This document shows positions 34,222 to 42,086 of a DNA stretch of 46,094 nucleotides, in pieces; within the stretch, counting starts at the first letter, position 1, and each line of letters opens with the position of its first letter. The position numbers and the translations under genes are program-made. Location: assembly GCA_965224495.1 (NCBI GenBank), contig CBDCZI010000010.1, positions 1 through 46,094 of the forward strand, written 5' to 3'. The notes beneath the pieces are model-generated. The model did not search any database. It saw only the letters and a list, made by a program, of their open reading frames with translations, and was not told the origin of the DNA. This DNA is from CBDCZI01 sp965224495 (GTDB lineage Bacteria > Bacteroidota > Bacteroidia > Cytophagales > JAAEPT01).

Positions 34222-34395
34222 GCTAATGGACGGCATAGGGATAGAGACGGCATCCTTTTTAGGGTTTTTTCTACCCTAAAAAGATATAGTCGAAAGCCCG
34301 ACCCCTTGTTTACTTTTTATCGATTGATTTTGTATCTACCGATAAAGTGACTAACTAACTGGTCAAAATCAGTTGGTCTCCAAGGGGTATGCTCC
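34222..34395. repeat. Structured intergenic repeat, copy B (full)
   Basis: This fills most of the 344-base gap between the second peroxidase and MbnP genes. Core: GCTAATGGACGGCATAGGG to AAAGCCCGACC, with inner arms ATCCTTTTTAGGGT (34252-34265) and ACCCTAAAAAGAT (34273-34285). Left module: CCCCTTG (34302-34308) pairs with CAAGGGG (34381-34387), with a further GACTAACT / AGTTGGTC hairpin inside. Arms pair within the copy, but their sequence differs from copies A, C and D. Confidence 0.75.
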
Positions 34396-34415
34396 TCCTT
34401 CGTTTTATTTTATCA

Positions 34416-35507
34416 TTAGTCAAATGGACTTTTAAATTTTGGATTGTTCAGAAATTCATCGTCTGTTAGCAGGTGTAAAAAGGCGATAATATCCTTTTTT
34501 TCTTGTGCTGTGAGTGCGAGCGAAGTACCGTTTGTTTCGTTTGAACCAAGCGAAATCAGTGGGTCTAAAGTCGCACTTGGTTGTATATGTTCGTTGTAAT
34601 GGTCAAGTACCTCTTCGAGGTTATTGAACCTTCCATCGTGCATATAGGGTGCGGAAACGGCGATGTTTCGTAAAGTTGGCGTTTTAAATTTACCGTTGTC
34701 GGTAGCCAAATTTGTGAATTCTTCTAATCCTTGATCATTAAGGAATGAGACGTCCAAACCATTGTTGTGAAAGCCCCTGTCCGATGTCAAAAAGCCAGAA
34801 TGACAATCACCACAATTGCCCCCTCTCAAATTTTCAGATGGCTCGGGGTGAATATAGAACAAAGTAAGCCCACGTTTTTCGGAAGCGGTTAGCGTGTATT
34901 CGTTGCGTTTGTATTGGTCATATTTCGAATTTCCCGATATCAGGGTGCGTTCGAATTGAGCCAACGCATTGGCAAGAAGTGACGCTGTAATCGTTTCAGT
35001 CGAATAAGCGGTCTTAAATTTGTTGCGATAAAACGCCGAACCATTTAACCGTAACACTGCGTCATTGAGTGGGAGGTTCATTTCGACTGGATTGATTATC
35101 GGTTCTAAGGCTTGCTGTTCCAATGAGTTTGTACGCCCATCCCAAAAGAATTTATCTTGCCAAAGTGAGTTGATTATCGTCATCGAATGACGTGTCCCCG
35201 TTTTACCATCGACACCTACGGATAGGGCTAAAGGGTCACTGAAACCAAATTTTTGTTGGTGACAAGTGGCACAAGAAACCGTTTTATCTTTCGATAAAAT
35301 AGGGTCGTAAAACAAATGTCTCCCCAAATCGACGGCTTCATTAGTCATCTGATTGTCAGATGGAATAGTGTAGCTCTTGCCAAAATAGGCAGGGTGTTGT
35401 AAGGTGTATGCAGTTGTTCCTGCAGGGATATTAGTTGACTCTTCGGGTTCTTTTTTACAAGAAATAGAGAGCATAATCAACGCACTTAGATAAATAAATT
35501 CCTTCAT
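34416..35507 (-). CDS. Diheme cytochrome c peroxidase-family lipoprotein (second copy)
   Basis: A 363-residue relative of the peroxidase at 32233-33261, with CATCH at 79-83, CGDCH at 232-236 and PYMHDGRFNNLEEVLDHYN near 287. It has an extra ESTNIPAGTTAYTLQHPAYFG segment after its lipobox (LIMLSISC). The longest frame begins at a TTG (35531), but ATG 35507 gives MKEFIYLSALIMLSISC, a normal lipoprotein signal, so I place the start there. The two paralogues differ at the PY(M/T)HDG position. It is separated from the MbnP gene by repeat copy B, so it may be its own transcription unit with the CNGRCH gene upstream. Heme export and ccm genes are not in the window. Confidence 0.88.
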   Translation of the reverse strand: MKEFIYLSALIMLSISCKKEPEESTNIPAGTTAYTLQHPAYFGKSYTIPSDNQMTNEAVDLGRHLFYDPILSKDKTVSCATCHQQKFGFSDPLALSVGVDGKTGTRHSMTIINSLWQDKFFWDGRTNSLEQQALEPIINPVEMNLPLNDAVLRLNGSAFYRNKFKTAYSTETITASLLANALAQFERTLISGNSKYDQYKRNEYTLTASEKRGLTLFYIHPEPSENLRGGNCGDCHSGFLTSDRGFHNNGLDVSFLNDQGLEEFTNLATDNGKFKTPTLRNIAVSAPYMHDGRFNNLEEVLDHYNEHIQPSATLDPLISLGSNETNGTSLALTAQEKKDIIAFLHLLTDDEFLNNPKFKSPFD

Positions 35508-35646
35508 CTTAATGGGTTTAAAGTCTAACAAATGAATAATCTAATTTGTCAATTAAGGCTTCGTTTTATCGATTGAATGGGCGTAAATAGCCTAAGTAAA
35601 CGAAAAACAATTTGTTTATTGATGAAATTAGAAATGATAAAAAAGA

Positions 35647-36015
35647 TTACACCGTTGGTGGGTGTTGCTCATTTGAAAGTGTTGGGGCTTGGTAAAGCAC
35701 CGAAGGATTTATGAAATGATGTTGGATAAAACCACTTACTATTGGTTGTTGGATAACTGTAAAAAAGGTGGTTGTAAATTCTAATTCGAGTACAGGAACG
35801 CTGATTGTTTCTTTTTCGTTGTTTTCTGTTTGTCCGCTAATTTGTTTTTTTAGGTGACAACGCCCGTTACATTTTAGCTCCACTTTTTTCTTATTGACAC
35901 AAAAGTTTTCGGTAAAATAGGCTTGGTCATTGCTGTACCATACGCTCATCATCGCAACCGCAAGGGCGTTTGCTGTGAATAGGACGATGAATATGTAGGC
36001 TGACCAACGTTTCAT
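35647..36015 (-). CDS. Small membrane-anchored CNGRCH-motif protein
   Basis: The 122-residue protein has one N-terminal hydrophobic segment (YIFIVLFTANALAVAMMSVW), then YFTENFCVNKKKVELKCNGRCHLKKQ, a C-x8-C-x3-CH arrangement that could bind a metal. It is not a c-type heme site, since the CxxCH spacing is absent. The C-terminal part includes a second hydrophobic stretch (ELEFTTTFFTVIQQPIV) and HHFINPSVLYQAP. Similar small proteins accompany copper or cytochrome genes in Bacteroidota, to my recollection. It lies 140 bases upstream of the peroxidase gene on the same strand and is divergent from the Crp/Fnr gene. Function unproven. Confidence 0.65.
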   Translation of the reverse strand: MKRWSAYIFIVLFTANALAVAMMSVWYSNDQAYFTENFCVNKKKVELKCNGRCHLKKQISGQTENNEKETISVPVLELEFTTTFFTVIQQPIVSGFIQHHFINPSVLYQAPTLSNEQHPPTV

Positions 36016-36250
36016 TTTGTAAAGGTAAGTGGTTTATTAAGAAATAAAATGATTTTTATCAAATTCGTTAGGCAGGAAATCCTTTTTAGAGTATTCAAGA
36101 GTGAGAACGTAACCTATTTTGATGTTTCTGAAAAACAACGAAGAACACAATTAATAAAGAGGTTAGACCGCTAGCACAATTAAAATGTTTAGATAAAAAT
36201 AAATTCGTTTAAACAACCCTTTTTTAGTAGCTTTAGAAAAAGAAAAAATT

Positions 36251-36928
36251 ATGTCCATTTGGTATTTTGAAGACACTGATTTATACAAGGTATTTTGCCC
36301 ACACAACATAAAGGAGATGAAAGACAAACACGCTTTTCAAACTTTTAAAAAAGATGATTTTGTATACTTTTCAGAAGAAAAATCATCACATGTATACCTT
36401 ATTCAGAAAGGACAAATAAAAATTGGTGCTTATACAGAAGAGGGAAAAGAGGTCGTAAAAGCTATTCTTCAAAAAGGAGAAATATTTGGAGAGCAAGCCT
36501 TGTCAGGCGAGACAAACCGCAAATATTTTGCACAGGCAATGGATAACGACGTTGCTGTTTGTCCTTTGACTCTCTCTGACATGGAGGAATTGATGAAAGA
36601 GAACAAAGAATTTTCTTTCAAAATATTTCGTATTCTTGGTTTTCGATTAATGAAAGCCGAGCGAAAGATTGAGAGCCTTATGAACAAAGATGCTCGAACA
36701 AGAATCATTGACTACCTCTACGATTTGGCAGAAGAAAGAGGACAAAAAGTGGGTGATGAAACATTAGTAAAGCACTTTTTCAAGCACAAAGACATTGCGT
36801 CATTGACAGCAACTTCCCGACAAACAGTAACAACGGTTTTGAATGAACTACGCGATAAAAATGTAATTAACTTTGATAGAAAAAGGCTACTTATTCGTGA
36901 TTTGACAAAACTGAAAGACGAACTTTAG
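36251..36928 (+). CDS. Crp/Fnr-family transcriptional regulator
   Basis: The 225-residue protein has an N-terminal cyclic-nucleotide-binding-type beta roll (VYLIQKGQIKIGAYTEEGKE, then GEIFGEQALSGE), a long dimerisation helix and a C-terminal winged helix with HKDIASLTATSRQTVTTVLN. The beta roll lacks the N-terminal cysteine set that binds an Fe-S cluster in Fnr, so it is not an obvious oxygen sensor of that type. The gene is divergent from the peroxidase/MbnP locus across 235 bases, which makes that locus a possible target; I could not identify a binding site in the gap. Confidence 0.9.
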   Translation: MSIWYFEDTDLYKVFCPHNIKEMKDKHAFQTFKKDDFVYFSEEKSSHVYLIQKGQIKIGAYTEEGKEVVKAILQKGEIFGEQALSGETNRKYFAQAMDNDVAVCPLTLSDMEELMKENKEFSFKIFRILGFRLMKAERKIESLMNKDARTRIIDYLYDLAEERGQKVGDETLVKHFFKHKDIASLTATSRQTVTTVLNELRDKNVINFDRKRLLIRDLTKLKDEL

Positions 36929-36932
36929 CACC

Positions 36933-37550
36933 TTATTTATCCCAATAAACTTTTGTCCATACTTTGAAAAACCTCGCTCCTCGTTTGGGAGACCAAATCA
37001 ATTTTAAATCCACATTTTTTTTTCCTTTTTTGAAAGACATGGTGTAATTGTACAAATCCAACAAACTGGTTTTAGTCTTTTTTATCTCACCATCGTTACT
37101 AACTGGCTTCCCCATTTCTACTTGCAAAATTTCAGCTACTTTATTGAGCTTTTTGAGGTAAACAGGAAATCGTTTACTTTCTATAGACATACGTCGCTCT
37201 CGTTCTGCGACAGTTAGCCCTGGTACAGTCTGACTCCATTCGTATTTAATAAACTTCACTGTACTGTCTTTTGAAAAATAGTACTTTGTTATCAAAGGCA
37301 ACTCTCCTTTCGTTTTGCGAACAGTCCGTAAATATTCGGTCAGTTCGTTACAATTCACGCTTTCTGGGCAAATGTATTTTGAAGGTTTGCCTTTTAGAAA
37401 AGTAATTTCATCGGTTAGCCCTTTTTCTAAATGCTTTAACTCATCGACTTTTATCGTTTCAAAAAACAAGGTATTCTGAGAACTTTCAGACTGGAACAAA
37501 TCACAAGCAGTCAAACTCGTCAATAACAAAAGTAGCAGGTATTTATTCAT
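36933..37550 (-). CDS. Putative lipoprotein
   Basis: A 205-residue product with a lipoprotein signal (MNKYLLLLLLTSLTAC) and a polar mature part that has two further Cys (YICPESVNCNELTEYL). There is no recognised domain. Its start overlaps the stop of the upstream transporter gene by eight bases, so the pair are translationally coupled, but a shared function cannot be named. It converges with the Crp/Fnr gene, four bases apart, with no terminator seen. Confidence 0.7.
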   Translation of the reverse strand: MNKYLLLLLLTSLTACDLFQSESSQNTLFFETIKVDELKHLEKGLTDEITFLKGKPSKYICPESVNCNELTEYLRTVRKTKGELPLITKYYFSKDSTVKFIKYEWSQTVPGLTVAERERRMSIESKRFPVYLKKLNKVAEILQVEMGKPVSNDGEIKKTKTSLLDLYNYTMSFKKGKKNVDLKLIWSPKRGARFFKVWTKVYWDK

Positions 37551-38886
37551 TATTCGCTTTTAAGGTGGTGTTGTAAGATGATTTTGAAGGGATTTTTAAT
37601 AAAAAGAATATACCTATAATAAAGAATATTGCCATTGACAAGGCACTGTTATTCATTGACCCTGTCATTTGTAAAATCCCGCCATATACAAATGTACCTA
37701 AAGCAATAGACGATTTCTCTAAGGTTTCGTAAAAACTAAAATAAGAAGCATGATCAGAAGTGTTTTGAGGCATCAATTTCGAATACGTTGAGCGAGACAT
37801 TGACTGTACGCCCCCCATTACCAAACCGACTAATATCCCTAAAATATAATATTCATTTACCATTCCTTCTTTCATAAAATAAGCACTAATACAAACTACT
37901 ACCCATAACGAAAGTGTAATTGACAGTGCGAAAATATTGCCTTTCTTTTTTGCCAACCAAGCCATTCCATAAGCCCCACCGATAGCCAATATCTGCAACA
38001 ACAAAACCAATTTAATCAACTCATCGAGTTTCATACCAATGACCTCTTCGCCAAATATCGTGGCCAAATACATAACCGTTTGTACTCCCATCGAATAAAA
38101 GAAAAAAGCAATTAGAAACTTTCTCAGCAAAGGTAATTGTGCTGTTTCTTGCCAAACTTTTTTCAATTCTTTGATTCCTTTTGTAAAAACATTTTCGTTA
38201 GAATGTTTCGCTTCCTGAGCGGGTAAATAAGCAAACGTATATTGAGCAAAAGCAAACCACCAAACCCCAACGGTTAAAAATGAAATTTTAGGTGCTAACA
38301 ACCCATTTACAGCCACTTCTACCCCATCAACAAGATGAGTAGCGATACCAAACCATGCGGGTTTTTGAATTAATAACAAATTGAAAATCAATAAAATAAC
38401 GCTACCGACATAACCCAAAGCAAACCCTTTGGCACTTATTTTATCAAACTTGTCTTCCGTAGCTATTTCGGGTAAATACGAATTGTAAAAAACCAAACTC
38501 CCTGCGTAGCCCATCCCTGCAAAAACCAATAAAAACACGCCCAAAACAATGGAGTTACCGTCAAAGAAATACATTAGAGCACAAGACAACGCACCCATAT
38601 TACTAAAAAAACGCATGAACCTTTTCTTATTTCCTTTGATATCAGCAATGGCAGATAAAAAAGGATTTTGAAAAGCGACTAACAAAAACGCAAATGAAAG
38701 TGCATAAGTATATAAAACTGAATTATTAATATCCAATCCTAAAAAATTAACTGTTTGATCTTTCCCTCCTGTTACACCGAAAAAATAGCTCGGGAACACA
38801 GCAGTTGTAATCGTTAATGAATAGACAGAATTTGCCCAATCATACATTGCCCACGCATTAATTGTCTTTTTATCGTTCTTTATCAT
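37543..38886 (-). CDS. MFS transporter, UMF1 (Atg22-like) family
   Basis: The 447-residue protein has about 12 membrane segments and the diagnostic UMF1 opening AWAMYDWANSVYSLTITTAV followed by FPSYF. Other matching blocks are QNPFLSAIADIKGNKKRFM and SMSRSTYSKLMPQNTSDHAS followed by YFSFYE. UMF1 members export amino acids or related small molecules in the few cases studied; the substrate here is unknown. Upstream on the minus strand is a 178-base gap shared with the divergent ribA gene. Confidence 0.88.
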   Translation of the reverse strand: MIKNDKKTINAWAMYDWANSVYSLTITTAVFPSYFFGVTGGKDQTVNFLGLDINNSVLYTYALSFAFLLVAFQNPFLSAIADIKGNKKRFMRFFSNMGALSCALMYFFDGNSIVLGVFLLVFAGMGYAGSLVFYNSYLPEIATEDKFDKISAKGFALGYVGSVILLIFNLLLIQKPAWFGIATHLVDGVEVAVNGLLAPKISFLTVGVWWFAFAQYTFAYLPAQEAKHSNENVFTKGIKELKKVWQETAQLPLLRKFLIAFFFYSMGVQTVMYLATIFGEEVIGMKLDELIKLVLLLQILAIGGAYGMAWLAKKKGNIFALSITLSLWVVVCISAYFMKEGMVNEYYILGILVGLVMGGVQSMSRSTYSKLMPQNTSDHASYFSFYETLEKSSIALGTFVYGGILQMTGSMNNSALSMAIFFIIGIFFLLKIPSKSSYNTTLKANNE

Positions 38887-38993
38887 AGTAAGAATAACAG
38901 TTCAAAAAGAAAAATAACAAGTTTAAACGAATTGTGAAAGTTTTTTAACAATGATTTCTCAAACATAGCATATTAAATCATCTTCTATTTAAG

Positions 38994-39030
38994 TATATTT
39001 GTAGTGACAACTAATTCTTACGTATATTTG
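38994..39030 (+). promoter_or_regulatory. Two tandem -7 boxes upstream of ribA, with a small palindrome
   Basis: TATATTTG occurs at 38994-39001 and again at 39023-39030, both matching TAnnTTTG. The inverted repeat TGTTTGAACAAACA (39029-39042) overlaps the end of the second box and could be an operator. Confidence 0.45.
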
Positions 39031-39064
39031 TTTGAACAAACATACATAAGAAATTCTAAAGAAT

Positions 39065-39646
39065 ATGAAAAGATTAGAAAAAGCATCTTTACCCACAAAA
39101 CACGGAGAATTTGAGCTATTGGCTTACGAAAGTCCCTTCAAAGATTTTCCTCACGTGGTGCTTTTCAGTAAAACCAAGCAAGGGAAAGTCCCCATTGTTC
39201 GTGTGCACTCTGAATGTATGACGGGAGATGTATTTGGTTCGGCTCGATGTGACTGTGGCGATCAGTTAGATTATTCTTTAGATTATGTCAATAAACACGG
39301 TGGCATCGTTATTTACCTGCGTCAAGAAGGACGTGGAATTGGGTTTGTCAATAAAATGAAAGCCTACAATCTACAAGACGGTGGATTAAATACCATTGAG
39401 GCAAATATTAAATTAGGTTTTCATCAAGACGAACGGAAATTTGACATTGCTAAGATGATTTTAGCAGATTTGGGTATCAGTAAAATAAAATTATTGACCA
39501 ACAACCCAGACAAAATCAAGCAACTTGAAAAAGCAGGAATTGAAATAGTTGAGAGAATTGCTATCGAAATAAAAGCACACGCTACCAATAAAGATTATTT
39601 GAAAACAAAAAAAGATGATATGGGGCATCTTTTCGATCAATTTTAA
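39065..39646 (+). CDS. ribA: GTP cyclohydrolase II
   Basis: RibA opens GTP to the first riboflavin precursor. The 193-residue protein is the stand-alone form, not fused to RibB. The zinc site is HSECMTGDVFGSARCDCGDQL, with Cys51, Cys62 and Cys64. The catalytic block QEGRGIGFVNKMKAYNLQDG is near residues 93-112, and the LLTNNPDKIKQLEKAGI block, the usual product-binding end, follows. No other rib genes are in the window. Confidence 0.96.
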   Translation: MKRLEKASLPTKHGEFELLAYESPFKDFPHVVLFSKTKQGKVPIVRVHSECMTGDVFGSARCDCGDQLDYSLDYVNKHGGIVIYLRQEGRGIGFVNKMKAYNLQDGGLNTIEANIKLGFHQDERKFDIAKMILADLGISKIKLLTNNPDKIKQLEKAGIEIVERIAIEIKAHATNKDYLKTKKDDMGHLFDQF

Positions 39647-39719
39647 TTCAGTTAAACTGATTCCAAACAAAATTAATCGATAAAACACACCCTACATTTA
39701 GTGAAAAAAAACAGAAAAG

Positions 39720-40361
39720 ATGATTGATAATAAACCAGTAATTATTTTAGGAGCAGGAACAGTCGGTAAATTAGTACTCGATATTTTTAATAGTAACGAG
39801 CAACTTATCTATTGCTTTTTAGATGACAACAAAGAATTACACGGTACCGAAATCAATGACGTAAGTATTTTGAGCGATTGTGACGACAAAGGATACCTCA
39901 AGTTTGTAGGAAACAAATGTGATGTTTTTATTGCTTCTGATGATAACAACTACAGAAAATCAACCGTAAAAACGATTACCAAAGAAAGAAAAGTAATGCC
40001 TGTCAATGCCATTCACAACTTAGCCAACGTTTCGCCGTTAGCAGAGATAGGTTACGGAAACATGATAGGCATGGGCACACAAGTCAATGCTTATGTAAGT
40101 CTTGCGAACCACTCGATTATTCATTCGGGAGTAACCATTGATGCAGAGGCTAAAATTGGTAATTTCGTTCAAATCGGAATTGGCTCGAATATTGGAGCTA
40201 ACGTAGAAATAGAAGACGGAGTCTTTATCGGTAGCGGAGTAACTATCGTTCAGGGTGTCAAAATCGGCAAAAACAGCCGTATAGGTATCGGTTCGGTGGT
40301 CATTGCTGACGTAAAAGCAGAGGATACTGTGTTTGGTAATCCCGCTTCTTCAGTCAAATAA
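39720..40361 (+). CDS. NeuD/PglD-like sugar O- or N-acyltransferase
   Basis: The 213-residue protein has an N-terminal Rossmann-like domain (KPVIILGAGTVGKLVLDIF) and a C-terminal left-handed beta helix made of hexapeptide repeats (HSIIHSGVTIDAEAKIGNFV, GSNIGANVEIEDGVFIGSGV, GIGSVVIADVKAEDTVFG). This is the layout of sialic-acid and bacillosamine acetyltransferases. The acceptor sugar is not known; no surface-polysaccharide cluster adjoins it. The small exported-protein gene starts 10 bases after its stop. Confidence 0.8.
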   Translation: MIDNKPVIILGAGTVGKLVLDIFNSNEQLIYCFLDDNKELHGTEINDVSILSDCDDKGYLKFVGNKCDVFIASDDNNYRKSTVKTITKERKVMPVNAIHNLANVSPLAEIGYGNMIGMGTQVNAYVSLANHSIIHSGVTIDAEAKIGNFVQIGIGSNIGANVEIEDGVFIGSGVTIVQGVKIGKNSRIGIGSVVIADVKAEDTVFGNPASSVK

Positions 40362-40371
40362 ACTTTTAAAA

Positions 40372-40722
40372 ATGAAAAAACTTATTCTAATCTCGTTGGC
40401 TCTTTTAGCCTTAGTTGCTTTTACACCGCAACAATTATTAAAAACAAAAATATCAATTACCGTTGTAAATAAACAAGGTGCGTTGATAGAAGGTGCTGAA
40501 GTCAAGTTATTCAAGACTATTGACGACTTCAATAACGACAAAAACCAAGTGCAAGTAACAAAGAAAACAGACGCAAAAGGACGTGTGAAATTCACCAAAC
40601 TGGATGCTATTTCTTATTATATGCAAGTAGATAAAGGCGATTTATCCAATATGTTTAATTCGGATAAAACGAGTCCTCTTTCTGCTAAAAAAACCAACAA
40701 AATCATCGTTGTTATTGAGTAA
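40372..40722 (+). CDS. Small secreted protein with a carboxypeptidase-regulatory-like fold
   Basis: The open frame begins at 40333, but that start is inside the preceding gene; ATG 40372 gives a signal peptide (MKKLILISLALLALVAFT) and a 116-residue product. The mature part KISITVVNKQGALIEGAEV with DAKGRVKFTKL matches the beta-sandwich carboxypeptidase-regulatory/SpaA-like domain found in secreted Bacteroidota proteins. Its stop overlaps the murI ATG by one base (TAATG), so the two are coupled. Confidence 0.75.
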   Translation: MKKLILISLALLALVAFTPQQLLKTKISITVVNKQGALIEGAEVKLFKTIDDFNNDKNQVQVTKKTDAKGRVKFTKLDAISYYMQVDKGDLSNMFNSDKTSPLSAKKTNKIIVVIE

Positions 40723-41531
40723 TGCAAGAAAAACAAGCACCCATAGGTATTTTTGATTCGGGTATAGGCGGACTGACTTTAGCGAGTGCTGTACACCGCC
40801 TGTTGCCTAATGAAAAGTTAATTTACTTTGGCGATACCGCTCACCTGCCTTATGGTGATAAATCGACAGCTTCTATTCAAGCCTATTCGGTCAAAATTTG
40901 TAACGTATTATTGAAACAAGGTGTCAAATTAATACTTATCGCTTGTAACTCAGCATCAGCTTCTGCCTACGACTTAGTGAAAGAATATGTCGGTAGTCGT
41001 GCGATTGTCGTTAATGTCATTGACCCATTGGTTGATTATGTAGCCCAACAACACCCCAACCAAAAAGTGGGTTTAATAGGTACAAAACGTACTATCCACT
41101 CCAATATTTACAAAACAAAGATTGATGCGACACAAGCCAATATAGATTTGGCATCGGTCGAAACACCTCTTTTGGCTCCTATGATAGAGGAAGGTTTTTT
41201 CAAGAATGAAATTAGCCACCAAATCATCGCTCGTTACCTCGGAAATGAGGAATTAAACAAATTAGATGCCTTGATTTTGGGTTGTACCCACTACCCTCTT
41301 ATTAAAAAAGAAATTCAAGATTTTTATACTTCCAATACTAAAGTAATTGATTCGTCAGAGATTGTTGCTGAATATTTAAAAAAACGTTTAGAAGAAAAAG
41401 AGCTATTAGCTGACGCACCAAATAACAAACACCATTTCTTCGTTTCAGATTTCACGCAGTCTTTCCAAAAAGCAACAGAACAGTTTTTTGGTGAGAAAAT
41501 AAATTTAGAACTCTATAAACTCTGGGAGTAA
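40722..41531 (+). CDS. murI: Glutamate racemase
   Basis: MurI makes D-glutamate for peptidoglycan. The 269-residue protein has IGIFDSGIGGLTLASAV at the start, one catalytic Cys in LIACNSASASA (Cys75) and the second in LILGCTHYPLI (Cys188). The region FGDTAHLPYGDKS holds other substrate contacts. It is coupled to the small secreted-protein gene upstream. No terminator is visible before the IS end at 41585. Confidence 0.96.
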   Translation: MQEKQAPIGIFDSGIGGLTLASAVHRLLPNEKLIYFGDTAHLPYGDKSTASIQAYSVKICNVLLKQGVKLILIACNSASASAYDLVKEYVGSRAIVVNVIDPLVDYVAQQHPNQKVGLIGTKRTIHSNIYKTKIDATQANIDLASVETPLLAPMIEEGFFKNEISHQIIARYLGNEELNKLDALILGCTHYPLIKKEIQDFYTSNTKVIDSSEIVAEYLKKRLEEKELLADAPNNKHHFFVSDFTQSFQKATEQFFGEKINLELYKLWE

Positions 41532-41584
41532 GACATTGACCATAATCTTTGTTCTCTGTTTTAGTTCTTAGTGTAACTACAGGC

Positions 41585-41636
41585 TATTATACTTTTTGAT
41601 ATATAATAATGTCCGAACCTTTAAGGGGCTAATTCA
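41585..41636 (-). mobile_element. Isolated 52-bp end of IS B
   Basis: These bases are the exact reverse complement of 24973-25024, the first 52 bases of the IS B fragment. The TG terminus lies at the 41636 side, and the match stops abruptly at 41585. No transposase coding remains on either side. It lies 53 bases after the murI stop. Confidence 0.8.
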
Positions 41637-41779
41637 CAAGTAATCGAGTAAATAGATGACTACCAAATGACAACCAACACTCCTCTCACACTACTAGTAC
41701 ATCTTGTGTGATTAAAATAAACAAAGGGAGTCAGCTTTTTTTGTCGCCGTAATCACAAGTTATTGTCTATGGTCGGTCG

Positions 41780-42012
41780 GCTAACAAACGGCTTAGGGAT
41801 TGAAGTGGAAATCCTTTCGTTTCTCTTCCCTTTCTTAATGATAAGCTATATTGCGGTACAAGGCCTCTACCAAATAAATATTCCCTTCGCAACGAAAGAT
41901 TGAGAACGATAAAGCCCGACCCCTTCCTGTGTATTTATCGGCTAAGTTCTTCTCTATCGGTTTTTTTTGTGACTTATTCAAAAAAACAGTTCGTCACAAA
42001 GGGGGAAGCTCC
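41780..42012. repeat. Structured intergenic repeat, copy C (full)
   Basis: Core: GCTAACAAACGGCTTAGGG to AAAGCCCGACCCC, with inner arms ATCCTTTCGTT (41811-41821) and AACGAAAGATT (41891-41901) enclosing about 70 bases unlike the other copies. Left module: CCCCTT (41920-41925) pairs with AAGGGG near 41999-42004, and GTGAC / GTCAC forms a hairpin inside. The 555-base gap between murI and gyrA therefore holds an IS end, this repeat and the gyrA terminator; 41637-41779 shows nothing recognisable. Confidence 0.75.
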
Positions 42013-42027
42013 AAATACTACGAAACA

Positions 42028-42063
42028 AAAAAATCCCTGTAAGAAGATACCTCACAGGGATTT
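42028..42063 (-). terminator. Rho-independent terminator after gyrA
   Basis: On the minus strand AAATCCCTGT pairs with ACAGGGATTT and is followed by a T-run. It lies 24 bases past the gyrA stop. Confidence 0.85.
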
Positions 42064-42086
42064 GTATATATAGAAATTACTTCCGT

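Noticed and set aside
35880..35950. Possible c-type heme site in the CNGRCH protein
   Set aside because: The spacing is C-x3-CH, not CxxCH, so heme attachment is unlikely.
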